Positions 17,656-27,076 are shown, numbered from the stretch's first letter. The stretch: DNA of 64,000 nucleotides from Roseisolibacter agri (GCF_030159095.1 NZ_BRXS01000007.1:248001-312000); one strand, 5' to 3'. Numbers and translations: made by a program. The notes: generated by a model from the sequence alone, not told the origin.

Positions 17656-19767
17656 GTGACGACCGGGAACGTCGTGTTTCTCGTCATCCTGCTGCTGGCC
17701 GCGGCCTTCCTCGCGTACAACGCGCAGCGGCTGTATCGCTACATGACGATGGTCGGGAAGCCGGAGCACCGCCTCGACGATCCGGCGCGGCGCCTCTGGA
17801 ACCTGCTGACGATCGGCTTCGCGCAGACGAAGATCCTGCGCGACCCGACGGCCGGCACGTCGCACGCGGCCGTGTTCTGGGGCTTCCTCGTCGTCACCAT
17901 CGGCACCGTCGAGGTGTTCGTGCAGGGCGTGTGGGACGGCTTTAGCTACGCCAGCTTCCTCCCCGCGCCGCTGTACGCGCTCTACGCGCTGTCGCAGGAG
18001 CTGTTCGCGCTGCTGATCCTCGCCGCGGTGAGCTTCCTGATCTACCGCCGGCTGGTGCTCAAGCCGAAGCGGCTGCAGGGCGACGTCGTGCACGGCACCG
18101 AGGCCGTGATGATCCTGGCGACCATCGCGCTGCTGATGGTGACGCTCGTCATCACCGGCACGATGGAGGCGATCTACGAGCCGGACGCGCCGTCGGGCTA
18201 CGGCCGCCTCGTGGGCCACGGGCTGGCGCTCGGGCTCTCCGGCGTGATCTCGCCCGAGAGCGCGCACACCGTCCGCGACGTCTCCTGGTGGACGCACGCG
18301 ATCGCGGTGCTCGGCTTCATCAACTTCCTACCGTACTCCAAGCACCTGCACGTGCTCGTGTCGCTGCCGAACGTGTTCCTCTCGAACACGAGCGGGCCGG
18401 GCACGATCGGCGCGATGCGGCCGATGAACCTGGAGGACGAGACGGCGGAGCAGTTCGGCGCCAGCGACGTCGAGCACCTGAGCTGGAAGAACCTGCTGGA
18501 CGGCTACGCCTGCACGGAGTGCGGCCGCTGCACCGCGGCGTGCCCCGCGAACATCACCGGCAAGGTGCTCTCGCCGCGCAAGATCGTCGTCAACACGCGC
18601 CAGCGCCTGATGGAGAAGGCGCCGCTGGTGGTGGGCGACGTCGGTGAGTTCCGCCGCCCGACGCTCGTCGAGCAGGAGGGCGCCGACGCCGGCACGCAGA
18701 CCGCGACCGCGGTGCTCGAGAACCGCCTGCTCGACAACTACATCACCGAGGAGGAGCTCTGGGCCTGCACGAGCTGCCGCGCGTGCGTGCAGGAGTGCCC
18801 GGTCTCGATCGACCAGCTCGACATCATCAACGAGCTGCGGCGCAACCTCGTGCTGATGGAGTCGCGCTTCCCCGAGGAGCTGCAGCCGGCGTTCCAGTCG
18901 ATGGAGCGCAACGGCAGCCCCTGGGCGTTCAGCCCCGCCGCGCGCGAGGAGTGGGCCCAGGGGCTGGACATCCCGACGATGGCGGAGGCGTTCGAGCGCG
19001 GCGCCCGTCCCGACCTGCTGTTCTGGGTCGGCTGCATGGGCTCCTTCGACGATCGCGCGAAGAAGATCACGGTGGCGTTCGCGCGCGTGCTGAAGGCGGC
19101 CGGCGTCGACTTCGCGATCCTCGGGCAGGAGGAGACCTGCAACGGCGACCCCGCGCGCCGCATGGGCAACGAGTACCTCTACCAGACGCTCGCGAAGGGC
19201 GCGATCGAGACGCTCGACCGCTACGAGGTGAAGACGGTCGTCACCTTCTGCCCGCACTGCTTCCACCAGATCGGCAACGAGTTCCCGCAGCTCGGCGGCA
19301 ACTACGAGGTCATCCACCACACGACGTACATCGAGCGCCTGCTGCAGGAGGGCCGCGTCCCCCTCGACACCGACGAGGGGAAGCAGCTGACGATGGTCTA
19401 CCACGACTCCTGCTACCTGGGGCGCTACAACGACGTCTACGACGCGCCGCGCGCGACGCTCAAGCGCGCGCTGCCGGTGGTGAACCTCGTGGAGCCGAAG
19501 CGCACGAAGAGCCGCGGCCTGTGCTGCGGCGCGGGCGGCGGCCGCATGTGGATGGAGGAGACGGAGGGGAAGCGCATCAACGTCGAGCGCACCGAGGAGC
19601 TGCTCGCGACGGGCGCCGACGCGATCGCGGTGGCGTGCCCGTTCTGCATGACGATGATGACCGACGGCGTCACCGCGAAGGGGAGCGAGGTGCCGGTGCT
19701 CGACATCTCCGAGGTCGTCGCGTCGCGGCTCGCCACCGGCGCCCCGGCGGCGCTCGCCGGCGACTGA
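17656..19767 (+). CDS. Membrane FeS oxidoreductase, EtfAB:menaquinone oxidoreductase (EMO) type
   Basis: 703 residues, GTG start. Four to five membrane helices in the first 230 residues resemble a NarI-like cytochrome b module. Two ferredoxin motifs follow: [12 protein letters not shown] (about residue 285) and [12 protein letters not shown] (about 372). Two CCG cysteine-rich domains of the HdrD/GlpC type complete it, with [42 protein letters not shown] and CPFCMTMM. This domain order is that of the EMO family, which passes electrons from EtfAB to menaquinone. Location directly after etfBA supports that role strongly. Confidence 0.9.
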   Translation: MTTGNVVFLVILLLAAAFLAYNAQRLYRYMTMVGKPEHRLDDPARRLWNLLTIGFAQTKILRDPTAGTSHAAVFWGFLVVTIGTVEVFVQGVWDGFSYASFLPAPLYALYALSQELFALLILAAVSFLIYRRLVLKPKRLQGDVVHGTEAVMILATIALLMVTLVITGTMEAIYEPDAPSGYGRLVGHGLALGLSGVISPESAHTVRDVSWWTHAIAVLGFINFLPYSKHLHVLVSLPNVFLSNTSGPGTIGAMRPMNLEDETAEQFGASDVEHLSWKNLLDGYACTECGRCTAACPANITGKVLSPRKIVVNTRQRLMEKAPLVVGDVGEFRRPTLVEQEGADAGTQTATAVLENRLLDNYITEEELWACTSCRACVQECPVSIDQLDIINELRRNLVLMESRFPEELQPAFQSMERNGSPWAFSPAAREEWAQGLDIPTMAEAFERGARPDLLFWVGCMGSFDDRAKKITVAFARVLKAAGVDFAILGQEETCNGDPARRMGNEYLYQTLAKGAIETLDRYEVKTVVTFCPHCFHQIGNEFPQLGGNYEVIHHTTYIERLLQEGRVPLDTDEGKQLTMVYHDSCYLGRYNDVYDAPRATLKRALPVVNLVEPKRTKSRGLCCGAGGGRMWMEETEGKRINVERTEELLATGADAIAVACPFCMTMMTDGVTAKGSEVPVLDISEVVASRLATGAPAALAGD

Positions 19768-19797
19768 GCCTCGCGGCACGCAACCTGACGCAGGACC

Positions 19798-19836
19798 GAG
19801 CGGGCGGCGCCGAGCCACGGCGTCGCCCGCTTCATC
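19798..19836 (+). terminator. Hairpin after the EMO-type oxidoreductase gene
   Basis: GCGGGCGGCGCCG pairs with CGGCGTCGCCCGC around a five-base loop, followed by TTCATCTT. It lies 30 bases after the stop. Confidence 0.7.
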
Positions 19837-19855
19837 TTGCCGGGAGGGGCGAGCG

Positions 19856-20341
19856 ATGGCGGATCAGGCAGACCGGACGCGCGGCGACGAGCAGGAGCAG
19901 GACGGCCTCGGGCGCGACGCGGCGCACGGCGGCGGACGCGACGACACGACGGGCGGCTCCTACGGACGCTCGACGGGGCGGGCAGGGGACGACCTGAGCG
20001 CGTCGTCCGACGACGCCTCGTCGAGCGGGCGCGACGCGGGCGACGCGGGCGACGCGTCGGGGCGCCGGCAGGGGCTGGAGGGCCGCGGCTTCGACGCGGG
20101 CACCGGCTACGGCGGCGGCGGCAACGCCAGCGCGTACCGCGCGGGAAGCAGCTACGGCGGGCAGGGCGGATCGGGCGGCGCGCAGATCCCGCGCGGCACC
20201 GACGAGCACTCCGACAATCGGTCGGGCGAGCAGGCGGGCCAGCGCGACCGCGACGGCCGCAGCGCGAGGGGCCGCGACGACGCCGACGCGCTGGATCTCG
20301 ACGCGGCGTCCGACGTGCGCCGGCGCGATCCCTCGCGCTGA
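19856..20341 (+). CDS. Hypothetical low-complexity, disordered protein
   Basis: 161 residues, preceded by a good ribosome site (GGGAGGGG six bases before ATG). The sequence is dominated by Gly, Asp, Arg, Ser and Gln with almost no hydrophobic residues, and includes repeats of the type SGRDAGDAGDASGR and YGGGGNASAY. No domain, signal peptide or membrane segment is visible. It is probably intrinsically disordered and soluble. Such proteins have been linked to stress or desiccation in other bacteria, but nothing here shows that. I do not recognise it. Confidence 0.55.
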   Translation: MADQADRTRGDEQEQDGLGRDAAHGGGRDDTTGGSYGRSTGRAGDDLSASSDDASSSGRDAGDAGDASGRRQGLEGRGFDAGTGYGGGGNASAYRAGSSYGGQGGSGGAQIPRGTDEHSDNRSGEQAGQRDRDGRSARGRDDADALDLDAASDVRRRDPSR

Positions 20342-20425
20342 GCGCGACGTACGTGACGCGGGTGGGCGGATGAGCAGTTCCGCCCATACCGCGTGCGGCC
20401 CGCGCCGTCGAGATTGCGCGGCGCC

Positions 20426-21052
20426 ATGGCCGAACCCCGACTCCTCGTCGTCGAGGACAATCCCGACATCGCGGAAGGACTCGAGGCGAACCTCGCGTCC
20501 GAAGGCTTCGCGGTGGAGGTCGCGCGCGACGGGCGCGTGGCGCTCGCCGCCGTGCAGGCGCAGCCACCGGACCTCGTGATCCTCGACCTCGGGCTGCCGC
20601 GCATGGACGGCTGCGAGGTGCTGGAGCGGCTGCGCGCCGACGGCGTGTGGTGCCCCGTCCTGATCCTGTCCGCGCGCGGCAGCGAGATGGACAAGCTGCA
20701 CGGCTTCCGGCTGGGCGCGGACGACTACGTCACGAAGCCGTTCGGCATGCGCGAGCTGGTCGCGCGGATCGCGGCGCTGCTGCGGCGTGCCACACCGGCC
20801 ACCGCGGTCGTCCCGCCGGCCGAGCCGCAGGAGGAGCGCGACGATGCGGCGCTGCTGGCGCGCTTCGGCCTCACGGAGCGTCAGGTCGAGGTCGCGCGCC
20901 TGCTCGGCGAGGGCGTGAGCAACGAGGAGCTCGCGCAGCGGCTGGGCATCAGCCCGCACACCGCGCGCAACCACACGGAGCACGTCATGCGCAAGCTCGG
21001 CGTGGGCTCGCGCGCCCGGGTGGGGGCCCTGCTGCGTGGCGCCGGCGGCTGA
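20426..21052 (+). CDS. Response regulator with LuxR/NarL-type DNA-binding domain
   Basis: 208 residues. The receiver domain has the acidic pair in VVEDNPD, the phosphorylated Asp in VILDLGLPRMDG (about residue 53), a Ser in LSARG and the lysine in YVTKPFG. A C-terminal LuxR helix-turn-helix follows: LTERQVEVARLLGEGVSNEE and LGISPHTARNHTEHVMRKLG. It overlaps the sensor kinase gene by 17 bases, so the two are translated together. I chose the internal ATG at 20426 because the receiver fold begins there. Confidence 0.92.
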   Translation: MAEPRLLVVEDNPDIAEGLEANLASEGFAVEVARDGRVALAAVQAQPPDLVILDLGLPRMDGCEVLERLRADGVWCPVLILSARGSEMDKLHGFRLGADDYVTKPFGMRELVARIAALLRRATPATAVVPPAEPQEERDDAALLARFGLTERQVEVARLLGEGVSNEELAQRLGISPHTARNHTEHVMRKLGVGSRARVGALLRGAGG

Positions 21053-22799
21053 CCCGAGGCGGGCGGGGGCGGCGTCCGACCTCGTGCGCCGGGCGCGCGG
21101 CTGGTGGGTGCGCCGCTGGCGCGTCTGGGTCGCGTCGCTCGCCGTCGTCGCGACGCTCACCGCCGTCGGCGCGGCCGCGCTGCAGCAGTGGATCGCGTGG
21201 CGCACGGAGGACGCGCTCGTGCAGCGCGCGCTCGTGCGTTCCGCCGCATACTCCGCGCGCATCTTCGACGACGGAATCCAGCGGCAGCTCGGCGACCTCC
21301 CGCTGCACGCGCTGTCGCCGGTGCTCGGCGCCCCCGCGTGGGGGACGTCGGCCGAGCCGCTGCCGCTGGCCGCGCTCGAGCGCCACCTGCGCACGACGCC
21401 GATGTGGCAGACGTTGCAGCGGGACTCGGTGCTCGCGATCGGCGTGGTCGACTACCGCGCGGGACAGGGGCGCCGGATCTCCGTGCGCCGCGTCGGCCGC
21501 GTGGCGGATTCCGTCGACGCGGCCGCGGCGATCGCGCAGGTGATGACGGGCAGTGAGCAGTGGCGGGGCCTCAACACGACCGGCATGTCCTTCCGAGGAC
21601 CGGGCGCGCGGCTCTACAACGTGCTGTGGGCGTGGCAGAAGGACGCGCGGGACCGGCCGGTCGCGCTCGTCCTGCTCGTGACCGACGCGCACCTGCGGCT
21701 CCGCACCGCGACGTCGGTCGTGTTCCGCTACGTGCCGCTGCTGCCGCCGCTGGACGAGGCGGACACGTCACCCGAGCGGGCGCGCGCGAGCTGGAGCGAG
21801 CCGAACGGCCGGGACGACACGCGGACGTTCAACCACCGCTACATCGCCGTGCGGCTGCGCGAGTACGCAGGGCAGCGGCGCGTCTTCTTCGCGTCGCCCA
21901 ACTGGAACGATGCATGGGTCGCCAGCTCCCCGCTGCGCGGCGAGCATCCGTCGCTGTTCGGCGCGCTGATGGTGGAGGCGGTCGTGAACCCCGAGCTCCG
22001 CGCCTACTTCCCCGAGTCGCGGGCGTCGCGGTCGGCGCAGACGATGCTCGGCGGCATCCTGGCGCTGGCGGCGATCCTCGCGCTCGCGTCCGTGGCGAGC
22101 CTGCGGCGCCGTCAGGAGCTGGCGCAGGCGCGCGAGCTGTTCGTGTCGTCCATCTCGCACGAGCTGCGCACGCCCCTGACGCAGATCCGGCTCTTCACCG
22201 AGTCGCTGCTGAACGACCGCGCGCGATCGCCCGAGCAGGCCGGCCGCTGGCTGCGCGTGATCGACCGCGAGGCGCGCCGCCTGGGCGACCTGGTGGACAA
22301 CGCGCTGCTGCACGCGCGTGGGCTGCGCCACGACGTGCACCTCGCGCGCGTGCCGGTCGCGCTGGAGGATCCGCTGGCCGCGATGGTGGAGGCGACGCGC
22401 CCGTTCGCGACGTCGCGCGACGCGCGCGTGGCGGTGGACGTCCCGCCCGGCGTGCGCGTGCTGGGCGACGAGCGCGCGCTGCGGCACGTGCTGCAGAACC
22501 TCGTGGACAACGCGCTCAAGTACGGCCCGGCGGGGCAGACGGTCCGCGTGACGGCGGCCTTCGACGCGCCCGGCACGGTGGACGTCGCGGTGGACGACGA
22601 GGGGCCCGGCGTGGCGATCGCCGACCGGCGCCGCATCTGGGAGCCGTTCGTCCGCCTGGCGCACGACGATGGCGCGACCGGCACGGGGCTCGGCCTGAGC
22701 GTGGTGCACACGCTCGTGTGCGCGGGACGCGGGCGCGTGCGCGTGGAGGACGCGCCGGGCGGCGGCGCGCGCTTCGTGGTGCGGCTGCCGCTCGCCTGA
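21036..22799 (+). CDS. Membrane sensor histidine kinase
   Basis: 587 residues, GTG start inside the regulator gene. A membrane helix near residues 25-45 and another near 335-355 enclose a long periplasmic sensor region of about 290 residues. The dimerisation domain has SISHELRTPLTQIRLF with the phosphorylated His near residue 376. The ATPase domain shows LVDNALKYG, VDDEGPGV, and GTGLGLSVVHTL. It is therefore a HisKA-class kinase. The ligand-binding region matches nothing I recognise. It should phosphorylate the response regulator encoded just before it. Confidence 0.92.
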   Translation: MAPAADPRRAGAASDLVRRARGWWVRRWRVWVASLAVVATLTAVGAAALQQWIAWRTEDALVQRALVRSAAYSARIFDDGIQRQLGDLPLHALSPVLGAPAWGTSAEPLPLAALERHLRTTPMWQTLQRDSVLAIGVVDYRAGQGRRISVRRVGRVADSVDAAAAIAQVMTGSEQWRGLNTTGMSFRGPGARLYNVLWAWQKDARDRPVALVLLVTDAHLRLRTATSVVFRYVPLLPPLDEADTSPERARASWSEPNGRDDTRTFNHRYIAVRLREYAGQRRVFFASPNWNDAWVASSPLRGEHPSLFGALMVEAVVNPELRAYFPESRASRSAQTMLGGILALAAILALASVASLRRRQELAQARELFVSSISHELRTPLTQIRLFTESLLNDRARSPEQAGRWLRVIDREARRLGDLVDNALLHARGLRHDVHLARVPVALEDPLAAMVEATRPFATSRDARVAVDVPPGVRVLGDERALRHVLQNLVDNALKYGPAGQTVRVTAAFDAPGTVDVAVDDEGPGVAIADRRRIWEPFVRLAHDDGATGTGLGLSVVHTLVCAGRGRVRVEDAPGGGARFVVRLPLA

Positions 22800-22823
22800 C
22801 GCGCGCGAGCGGGCGGCGCGCGC

Positions 22824-23513
22824 TCAGCGGCGGCGTAGGCGGTAGAGGCGGATCGTCTGCCGCGTGCCGTAGCCCTCGACGTCGCGGGTCACCGGCTGGC
22901 CGACGTCCAGCCCCAGCGCGCGCGCCTGCTCCACGAACTCGGGCGCGGCCAGGCGCCCCGGATCGGTGACATAGGCGACGCCGCCGCGGCGCAGCGTGTG
23001 CGCGAGCGCGCGCGCGACGAGCGCGGCGTACGGCTTCTCGTACAGCACGTCCGACGCGACGACGCGGTCGTAGTGGCCCAGGTCCGCCGGCAGCGCGCGC
23101 CAGTCCACGAGGCGCGTCTCGCAGTCCACGCCCGCGGCGCGCCGCACGTTCGCGCGCGTGAAGTCGAGCGCCTCGGCGTAGTAGTCGCTCGCGGTGACCT
23201 CGTAGCCGGCGCGCGCCGCCGCCGCGGCCACCAGGCCGCTGCCGCAGCCCAGCTCCAGGAGCCGCTTCCCTTCGCCGCCCTCCTGCAGCAGGTGCGCGGC
23301 GAGCACGCGCGCCGACGGCCAGACGTCGGCCCAGTAGGGCAGCCGCTCGTCGTGCGCGAACGCGTCCTCGTCGATGAGCGCCTCGGCGCTGCGCGGACGG
23401 CGGATGTCGAACGACTCGCGTGCGCCCTCGTCGTGCAGGCGGATCGTCTCGGTGACCGTGTCGAAGCGCGCGTCGAGCGCGGCGTCCAGTGCGTCCAGCG
23501 TCGCGTCGCTCAT
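22824..23513 (-). CDS. Class I SAM-dependent methyltransferase, protein-lysine type
   Basis: 229 residues. The SAM-binding motif is LLELGCGSGLVAAAAARAG, followed by ASDYYAEAL and VDWRALPADL. The segment LPYWADVWPSARVLAAHLL before motif I is characteristic of the Methyltransf_16/METTL20-like branch, whose members methylate protein lysines. The start overlaps the moeA stop by four bases (ATGA), so it is the last gene of an overlapping dacB-moeA-methyltransferase operon. The substrate is not shown by the sequence. Confidence 0.8.
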   Translation of the reverse strand: MSDATLDALDAALDARFDTVTETIRLHDEGARESFDIRRPRSAEALIDEDAFAHDERLPYWADVWPSARVLAAHLLQEGGEGKRLLELGCGSGLVAAAAARAGYEVTASDYYAEALDFTRANVRRAAGVDCETRLVDWRALPADLGHYDRVVASDVLYEKPYAALVARALAHTLRRGGVAYVTDPGRLAAPEFVEQARALGLDVGQPVTRDVEGYGTRQTIRLYRLRRR

Positions 23514-24847
23514 GCGCGCACCTCGGTGAACGTCGCGGCGTCGAGCGCGGCCGCGTCGAGCGCGCCCTCGCCCAGCAGCAGCGCGCGCGCGGGCGCACCC
23601 GCGGCGAGGGCCGTCACGCCTTCGGGCACGACGAGCAGCGCATCCGCGCGCGCGGCGGAGGTGAGCAACCCGGAGCCCTGCGGGCCGGTGAGGCGCGCGG
23701 CGAGCTCGCCCGACTCCTCGGCGTCGAGCGTGACGCGCAGGAAGTGCGTGAGCGGCGCCGGCGCATCCACCGGCTCGCGCAGCGTGACGCGCACGGCGCG
23801 GCGGAACGGCCGCGCGTCGCCGGAGAGGCGGCGCAGCAGCGGGCGCGCGAACAGCTCGAAGGTCACGACGGTGGAGACGGGGTTGCCGGGCAAGCCGAGC
23901 CAGGGCACGTCGGCGTGCGAGGCACGCGGCAGCGTGCCCGCCCCGACCGGGCCGCCGGGGCGCATGCGCACACGCCAGAAGCGCAGCCGGCCGCCGAGCG
24001 CGGCGACCGCGTCGCGCACGTGATCGCGGTCGCCGACGCTGATGCCGCCCGTCGTCAGCAGCACGTCGGAGTCGGCGTCGAGCGCCGCCTGCAGCCGCTC
24101 GCGCAGCGCGTCGGGCCGGTCGGGCGCGACGCCCATGTCGAGCGGCTCGCCGCCCGCCTCGCGCACCAGCGCCGCCAGCGCGACGGTGTTGGAGGCGATG
24201 ATGCCGCGCCCCGCGCGCACCGCGTCCACGTCGCCGAGCGGCACCAGCTCGTCGCCCGATGCGACGAGCGCCACGCGCGGGCGGCGCACGACGGAGAGCC
24301 TCGTGCAGCCGACCGATGCGAGCACCGCGAGCCCGCTCGGGCCGAGCCGCGTGCCGGCCGCCACGACGACGCGATGCTCGGCGACGTCCTCGCCGCGCGG
24401 GCGCACGTTGTGGCGCGCGCCGGGCGCGGGCCGCACGTCGCGATCGTCGCGCACCAGCACCGCGTCGCCGTCGTAGGTCACGTCCTCGACGCGCACGACG
24501 GCGTCGGCGCCCGCGGGCACGGGCGCGCCCGTGGCGATGCGGACCGCCTCGCCCGAGTTCAGCGTGCCGCGCCACGCGCCGCCGGCGGGCACCGTGCCGA
24601 CCACGCGCAGCACGACCGGCGCGTCCGCGCGCGCGCCGAGCACGTCGGCCGCGAGCACCGCGATGCCGTCCATCGCCGCGTTGTCCCACGGCGGCAGCGC
24701 GACGGGCGACACGACGTCCTCCGCCAGCACGCGTCCGTGCGCATCGGCGAGGGGGACCCGCTCCGCGGGCAGCGGCGCGACGTCCTCCAGCACGGCGGTG
24801 ATCGCCTCCGCGACCGCGAGCCGCGACCGCGGGGCGGGGTGGCTCAC
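23510..24847 (-). CDS. moeA: Molybdopterin molybdenumtransferase
   Basis: 445 residues, GTG start overlapping the dacB stop (GTGA). MoeA landmarks are PLPPWDNAAMDGIAV near residue 52, GEAVRIATGAPVPAGADAVV, VALVASGDELV, TTGGISVGDRDHV and LPGNPVSTVVTFELF. These cover the four MoeA domains. It inserts molybdate into adenylated molybdopterin to form molybdenum cofactor. No other moa/moe gene or molybdoenzyme is present in the window, so its place between a cell-wall enzyme and a methyltransferase is unexplained. Confidence 0.95.
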   Translation of the reverse strand: MSHPAPRSRLAVAEAITAVLEDVAPLPAERVPLADAHGRVLAEDVVSPVALPPWDNAAMDGIAVLAADVLGARADAPVVLRVVGTVPAGGAWRGTLNSGEAVRIATGAPVPAGADAVVRVEDVTYDGDAVLVRDDRDVRPAPGARHNVRPRGEDVAEHRVVVAAGTRLGPSGLAVLASVGCTRLSVVRRPRVALVASGDELVPLGDVDAVRAGRGIIASNTVALAALVREAGGEPLDMGVAPDRPDALRERLQAALDADSDVLLTTGGISVGDRDHVRDAVAALGGRLRFWRVRMRPGGPVGAGTLPRASHADVPWLGLPGNPVSTVVTFELFARPLLRRLSGDARPFRRAVRVTLREPVDAPAPLTHFLRVTLDAEESGELAARLTGPQGSGLLTSAARADALLVVPEGVTALAAGAPARALLLGEGALDAAALDAATFTEVRA

Positions 24848-26412
24848 GGCGCGCCGGCCGCCGTGCGTGCGCCGCCGAGTCGCAGCGACGCGAGCCGCGC
24901 CGCGAGCGCGTCGGCCACGCGGTCCACCTGCGCCGTCGGCACCGTGTAGTTGTTGCAGAGGAAGCTGAAGAGCAGCATCTCGCCGTCGGCGGTGGTCACG
25001 TAGCCCGAGAGCGACCGTGCCTTGTCGAGGGTGCCCGTCTTCGCGTGCACGTTCCCCTCGGCCGGCGTCCCCTTCATGCGCGAGCGGATCGTGCCGTCCA
25101 CGCCCGCGATGGGCAGCGCGTCGTAGAAGAGGCGGAAGCTCGGGTCGCGGCGCATCGCGTCGAGCACGCGCACGAGCGCGCGCGGCGTGACGTAGTCGTG
25201 GCGCGACAGCCCGCTGCCGTCGCGGATCACGACGTCGCGCTCGGCCGCCACGCCCCACGTCGCCAGCTGCCGCTCCATCGCGCGGCGCCCGCTGTCCGCG
25301 GTGCCGACGCCCGTCTTCTCCAGCCCCATCGTCTTCAGCAGCAGCTCGCCGATCTGGTTCTGCGACGGCTTCTCGAACGCCGGCATCACCTCGCGCAGCG
25401 GCAGCGACTGCGTGACGAACAGCGTGTCGCCGACCGGCGCGACCGGCTCCTTGCTGACGCGCGGCTCCGCGCCGCCGATCGTGATGCCACGCGTCCGGAG
25501 CGCCGTGCGCAGCGCCCCCAGGAAGGCACCGTTGGCGTCGCGCTGCGCGAGCGTCAGCACGGCGCTGTCGTTCACCGACACCACGCCCTCGAGCACGTGG
25601 CGGGCCTCGCGCGCGTCCCACCGCGCGCGCACGCGCGTGGCCGTGCGGCCGCTGGCGATCCCCGGCGTCACCGTGCGCACGTCCACGCGCAGCGGCAGCG
25701 CGTCGGCCGCGGGCGTGACCTGCACCGTCACCGAGTCGCCGGGCCGCGCGCCCGCGCGCACGACGATGCGGCCGAAGCCCTCGTTGAAGAACAGCTCGTC
25801 CACGCCCGCGGAGTACGGCGAGTCGAGGTCGTCCCACGACCAGCCGTAGCCGTGCGCCTCGTCGGGGAAGGCGTCGCCGTCGGCGATCACGCGTCCCGCG
25901 ATGCGGCGGATGCCGCGCGCCGCGAGCGAGTCCGCGACCGCGAGCAGCGGCTGCATCGCGTCGGTGCGCATGCGGTCGCTGATGGTCGGGTCGCCGCGCC
26001 CGACGACCGCGAGGTCGCCCTCCAGCACGCCCGCGCGCACGGGGCCGTGCGCGACGTACGCGGTGCGCCACCGGTAGTCGGGGCCGAGCGTGGCGATCGC
26101 GGTGGAGCCGGTGAGCAGCTTCTGGTTGCTGGCCGGCATGAACAGCCGGTCCGCGTCGCGCGCGTACAGCGTGTCGCCGGTGCCGGGGCGCACGATCAGC
26201 ACGCCCCAGCGCGCGTTGGCGAACATCGTGTCCTGCACCAGCGAGTCCACGGCCACGCGCAGCGCGGCGACCGGCGACAGCGGCGCGGGCGTCGCCGCCG
26301 GCGCGGGCGTGCCGGTCGCGCGCGCGGCGCAGGCGCCGAGCGTCGGGACGAGCGCGAGGCCGGCGAGGAGGGCGCGGGTGGTGACGGCGCGCGCGGCGAG
26401 GGGCGAGGGCAT
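24844..26412 (-). CDS. dacB: D-alanyl-D-alanine carboxypeptidase/endopeptidase (PBP4, S13 family)
   Basis: 522 residues. The N-terminus ends in LVPTLGAC, a probable lipobox. The active site is complete: MPASNQKLLTGS gives the SxxK motif (about residue 105), RDGSGLSRHDYV the SxN-type motif, and HAKTGTLDKARSLSGYV the KTG motif. A family-typical insertion lies between SxxK and SxN. It trims or cuts cross-linked peptidoglycan in the periplasm. I chose the ATG at 26412 because the signal peptide begins there. Confidence 0.93.
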   Translation of the reverse strand: MPSPLAARAVTTRALLAGLALVPTLGACAARATGTPAPAATPAPLSPVAALRVAVDSLVQDTMFANARWGVLIVRPGTGDTLYARDADRLFMPASNQKLLTGSTAIATLGPDYRWRTAYVAHGPVRAGVLEGDLAVVGRGDPTISDRMRTDAMQPLLAVADSLAARGIRRIAGRVIADGDAFPDEAHGYGWSWDDLDSPYSAGVDELFFNEGFGRIVVRAGARPGDSVTVQVTPAADALPLRVDVRTVTPGIASGRTATRVRARWDAREARHVLEGVVSVNDSAVLTLAQRDANGAFLGALRTALRTRGITIGGAEPRVSKEPVAPVGDTLFVTQSLPLREVMPAFEKPSQNQIGELLLKTMGLEKTGVGTADSGRRAMERQLATWGVAAERDVVIRDGSGLSRHDYVTPRALVRVLDAMRRDPSFRLFYDALPIAGVDGTIRSRMKGTPAEGNVHAKTGTLDKARSLSGYVTTADGEMLLFSFLCNNYTVPTAQVDRVADALAARLASLRLGGARTAAGAP

Positions 26413-26514
26413 GGGCGACCTGGAAGCGGGGAGGGTGGCGGGCGCCTCCAAGCTCACCCGGCGGTCGGGCGTCGCGCAATCGCGCACGGTGGGCGACCTG
26501 CGGTCAGGCGCCGC

Positions 26515-26961
26515 TCAGGCGTCGCGCGCCGGCTCGAACGTCGCGCTCAGCGACTCGTCCTCGGCCACGGTCACGCGCTCCACCCGCGGCGCGCCGCTTC
26601 CCAGCGCGTCGCCGAGCCGCGCCTGGACGCGCGTGGCGATCATCCGCGCGAGGTTCTCGCCGCTCGGGATCTGCGCGCCGTCGGCGAACTCCGGGACGTC
26701 GGTGTTCAGGTTCCGGTGGTCGAACCGTTCGCGCACCTCGTCGCCGAGGATGCGGTCGAGGAGCCCGAGGTCGATGCAGAAGCCGGTCGTCTCGTCGATC
26801 GGGCCACGGACCGTGACGTGGCAGACGTACGAGTGCCCGTGGAAGCTGGGCCGCGCGCAGAGGCCGAACACCTCGAGGTTGCGCGCGTCGCTCCACTCGG
26901 GGCGGCGGTAGCGGTGCGCGGCGGCGAAGGTGACGCGGCGCGTCAGTGAAGCGAATGCCAT
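26515..26961 (-). CDS. queD: 6-pyruvoyl-tetrahydropterin synthase / QueD family protein
   Basis: 148 residues, the normal family length. The zinc histidines are in TFAAAHRY and FHGHSY, the proposed catalytic Cys in FGLCARPSFHGH, and DHRNLNTDVPEF and PSGENLARMI complete the family pattern. The spacing between Cys and HGH resembles 6-pyruvoyl-tetrahydropterin synthases more than E. coli QueD. It may make 6-carboxytetrahydropterin for queuosine or a pterin cofactor. No other queuosine gene is close by. Confidence 0.85.
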   Translation of the reverse strand: MAFASLTRRVTFAAAHRYRRPEWSDARNLEVFGLCARPSFHGHSYVCHVTVRGPIDETTGFCIDLGLLDRILGDEVRERFDHRNLNTDVPEFADGAQIPSGENLARMIATRVQARLGDALGSGAPRVERVTVAEDESLSATFEPARDA

Positions 26962-26974
26962 GCGGAGCGTGGAG

Positions 26975-27070
26975 CGTCTAGCGGCGAGCGTCGAGGGGGG
27001 GCACCGCGGAGTATAGCCGACTCCTCCCGGGGAACCACGCTCGACGCTCGACGCTCACCGCTCGACGCTG
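26975..27070. repeat. Inverted repeat made of GAGCGT-type hexamers
   Basis: GAGCGTGGAGCGTCTAGCG on the left is matched by several CTCGACGCT/CCACGCTC units on the right around a loop of about 40 bases. It lies between the queD start and the stop of the BON-domain gene, both on the minus strand, so it could terminate the latter. Confidence 0.5.
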
Positions 27071-27076
27071 TCTGTC

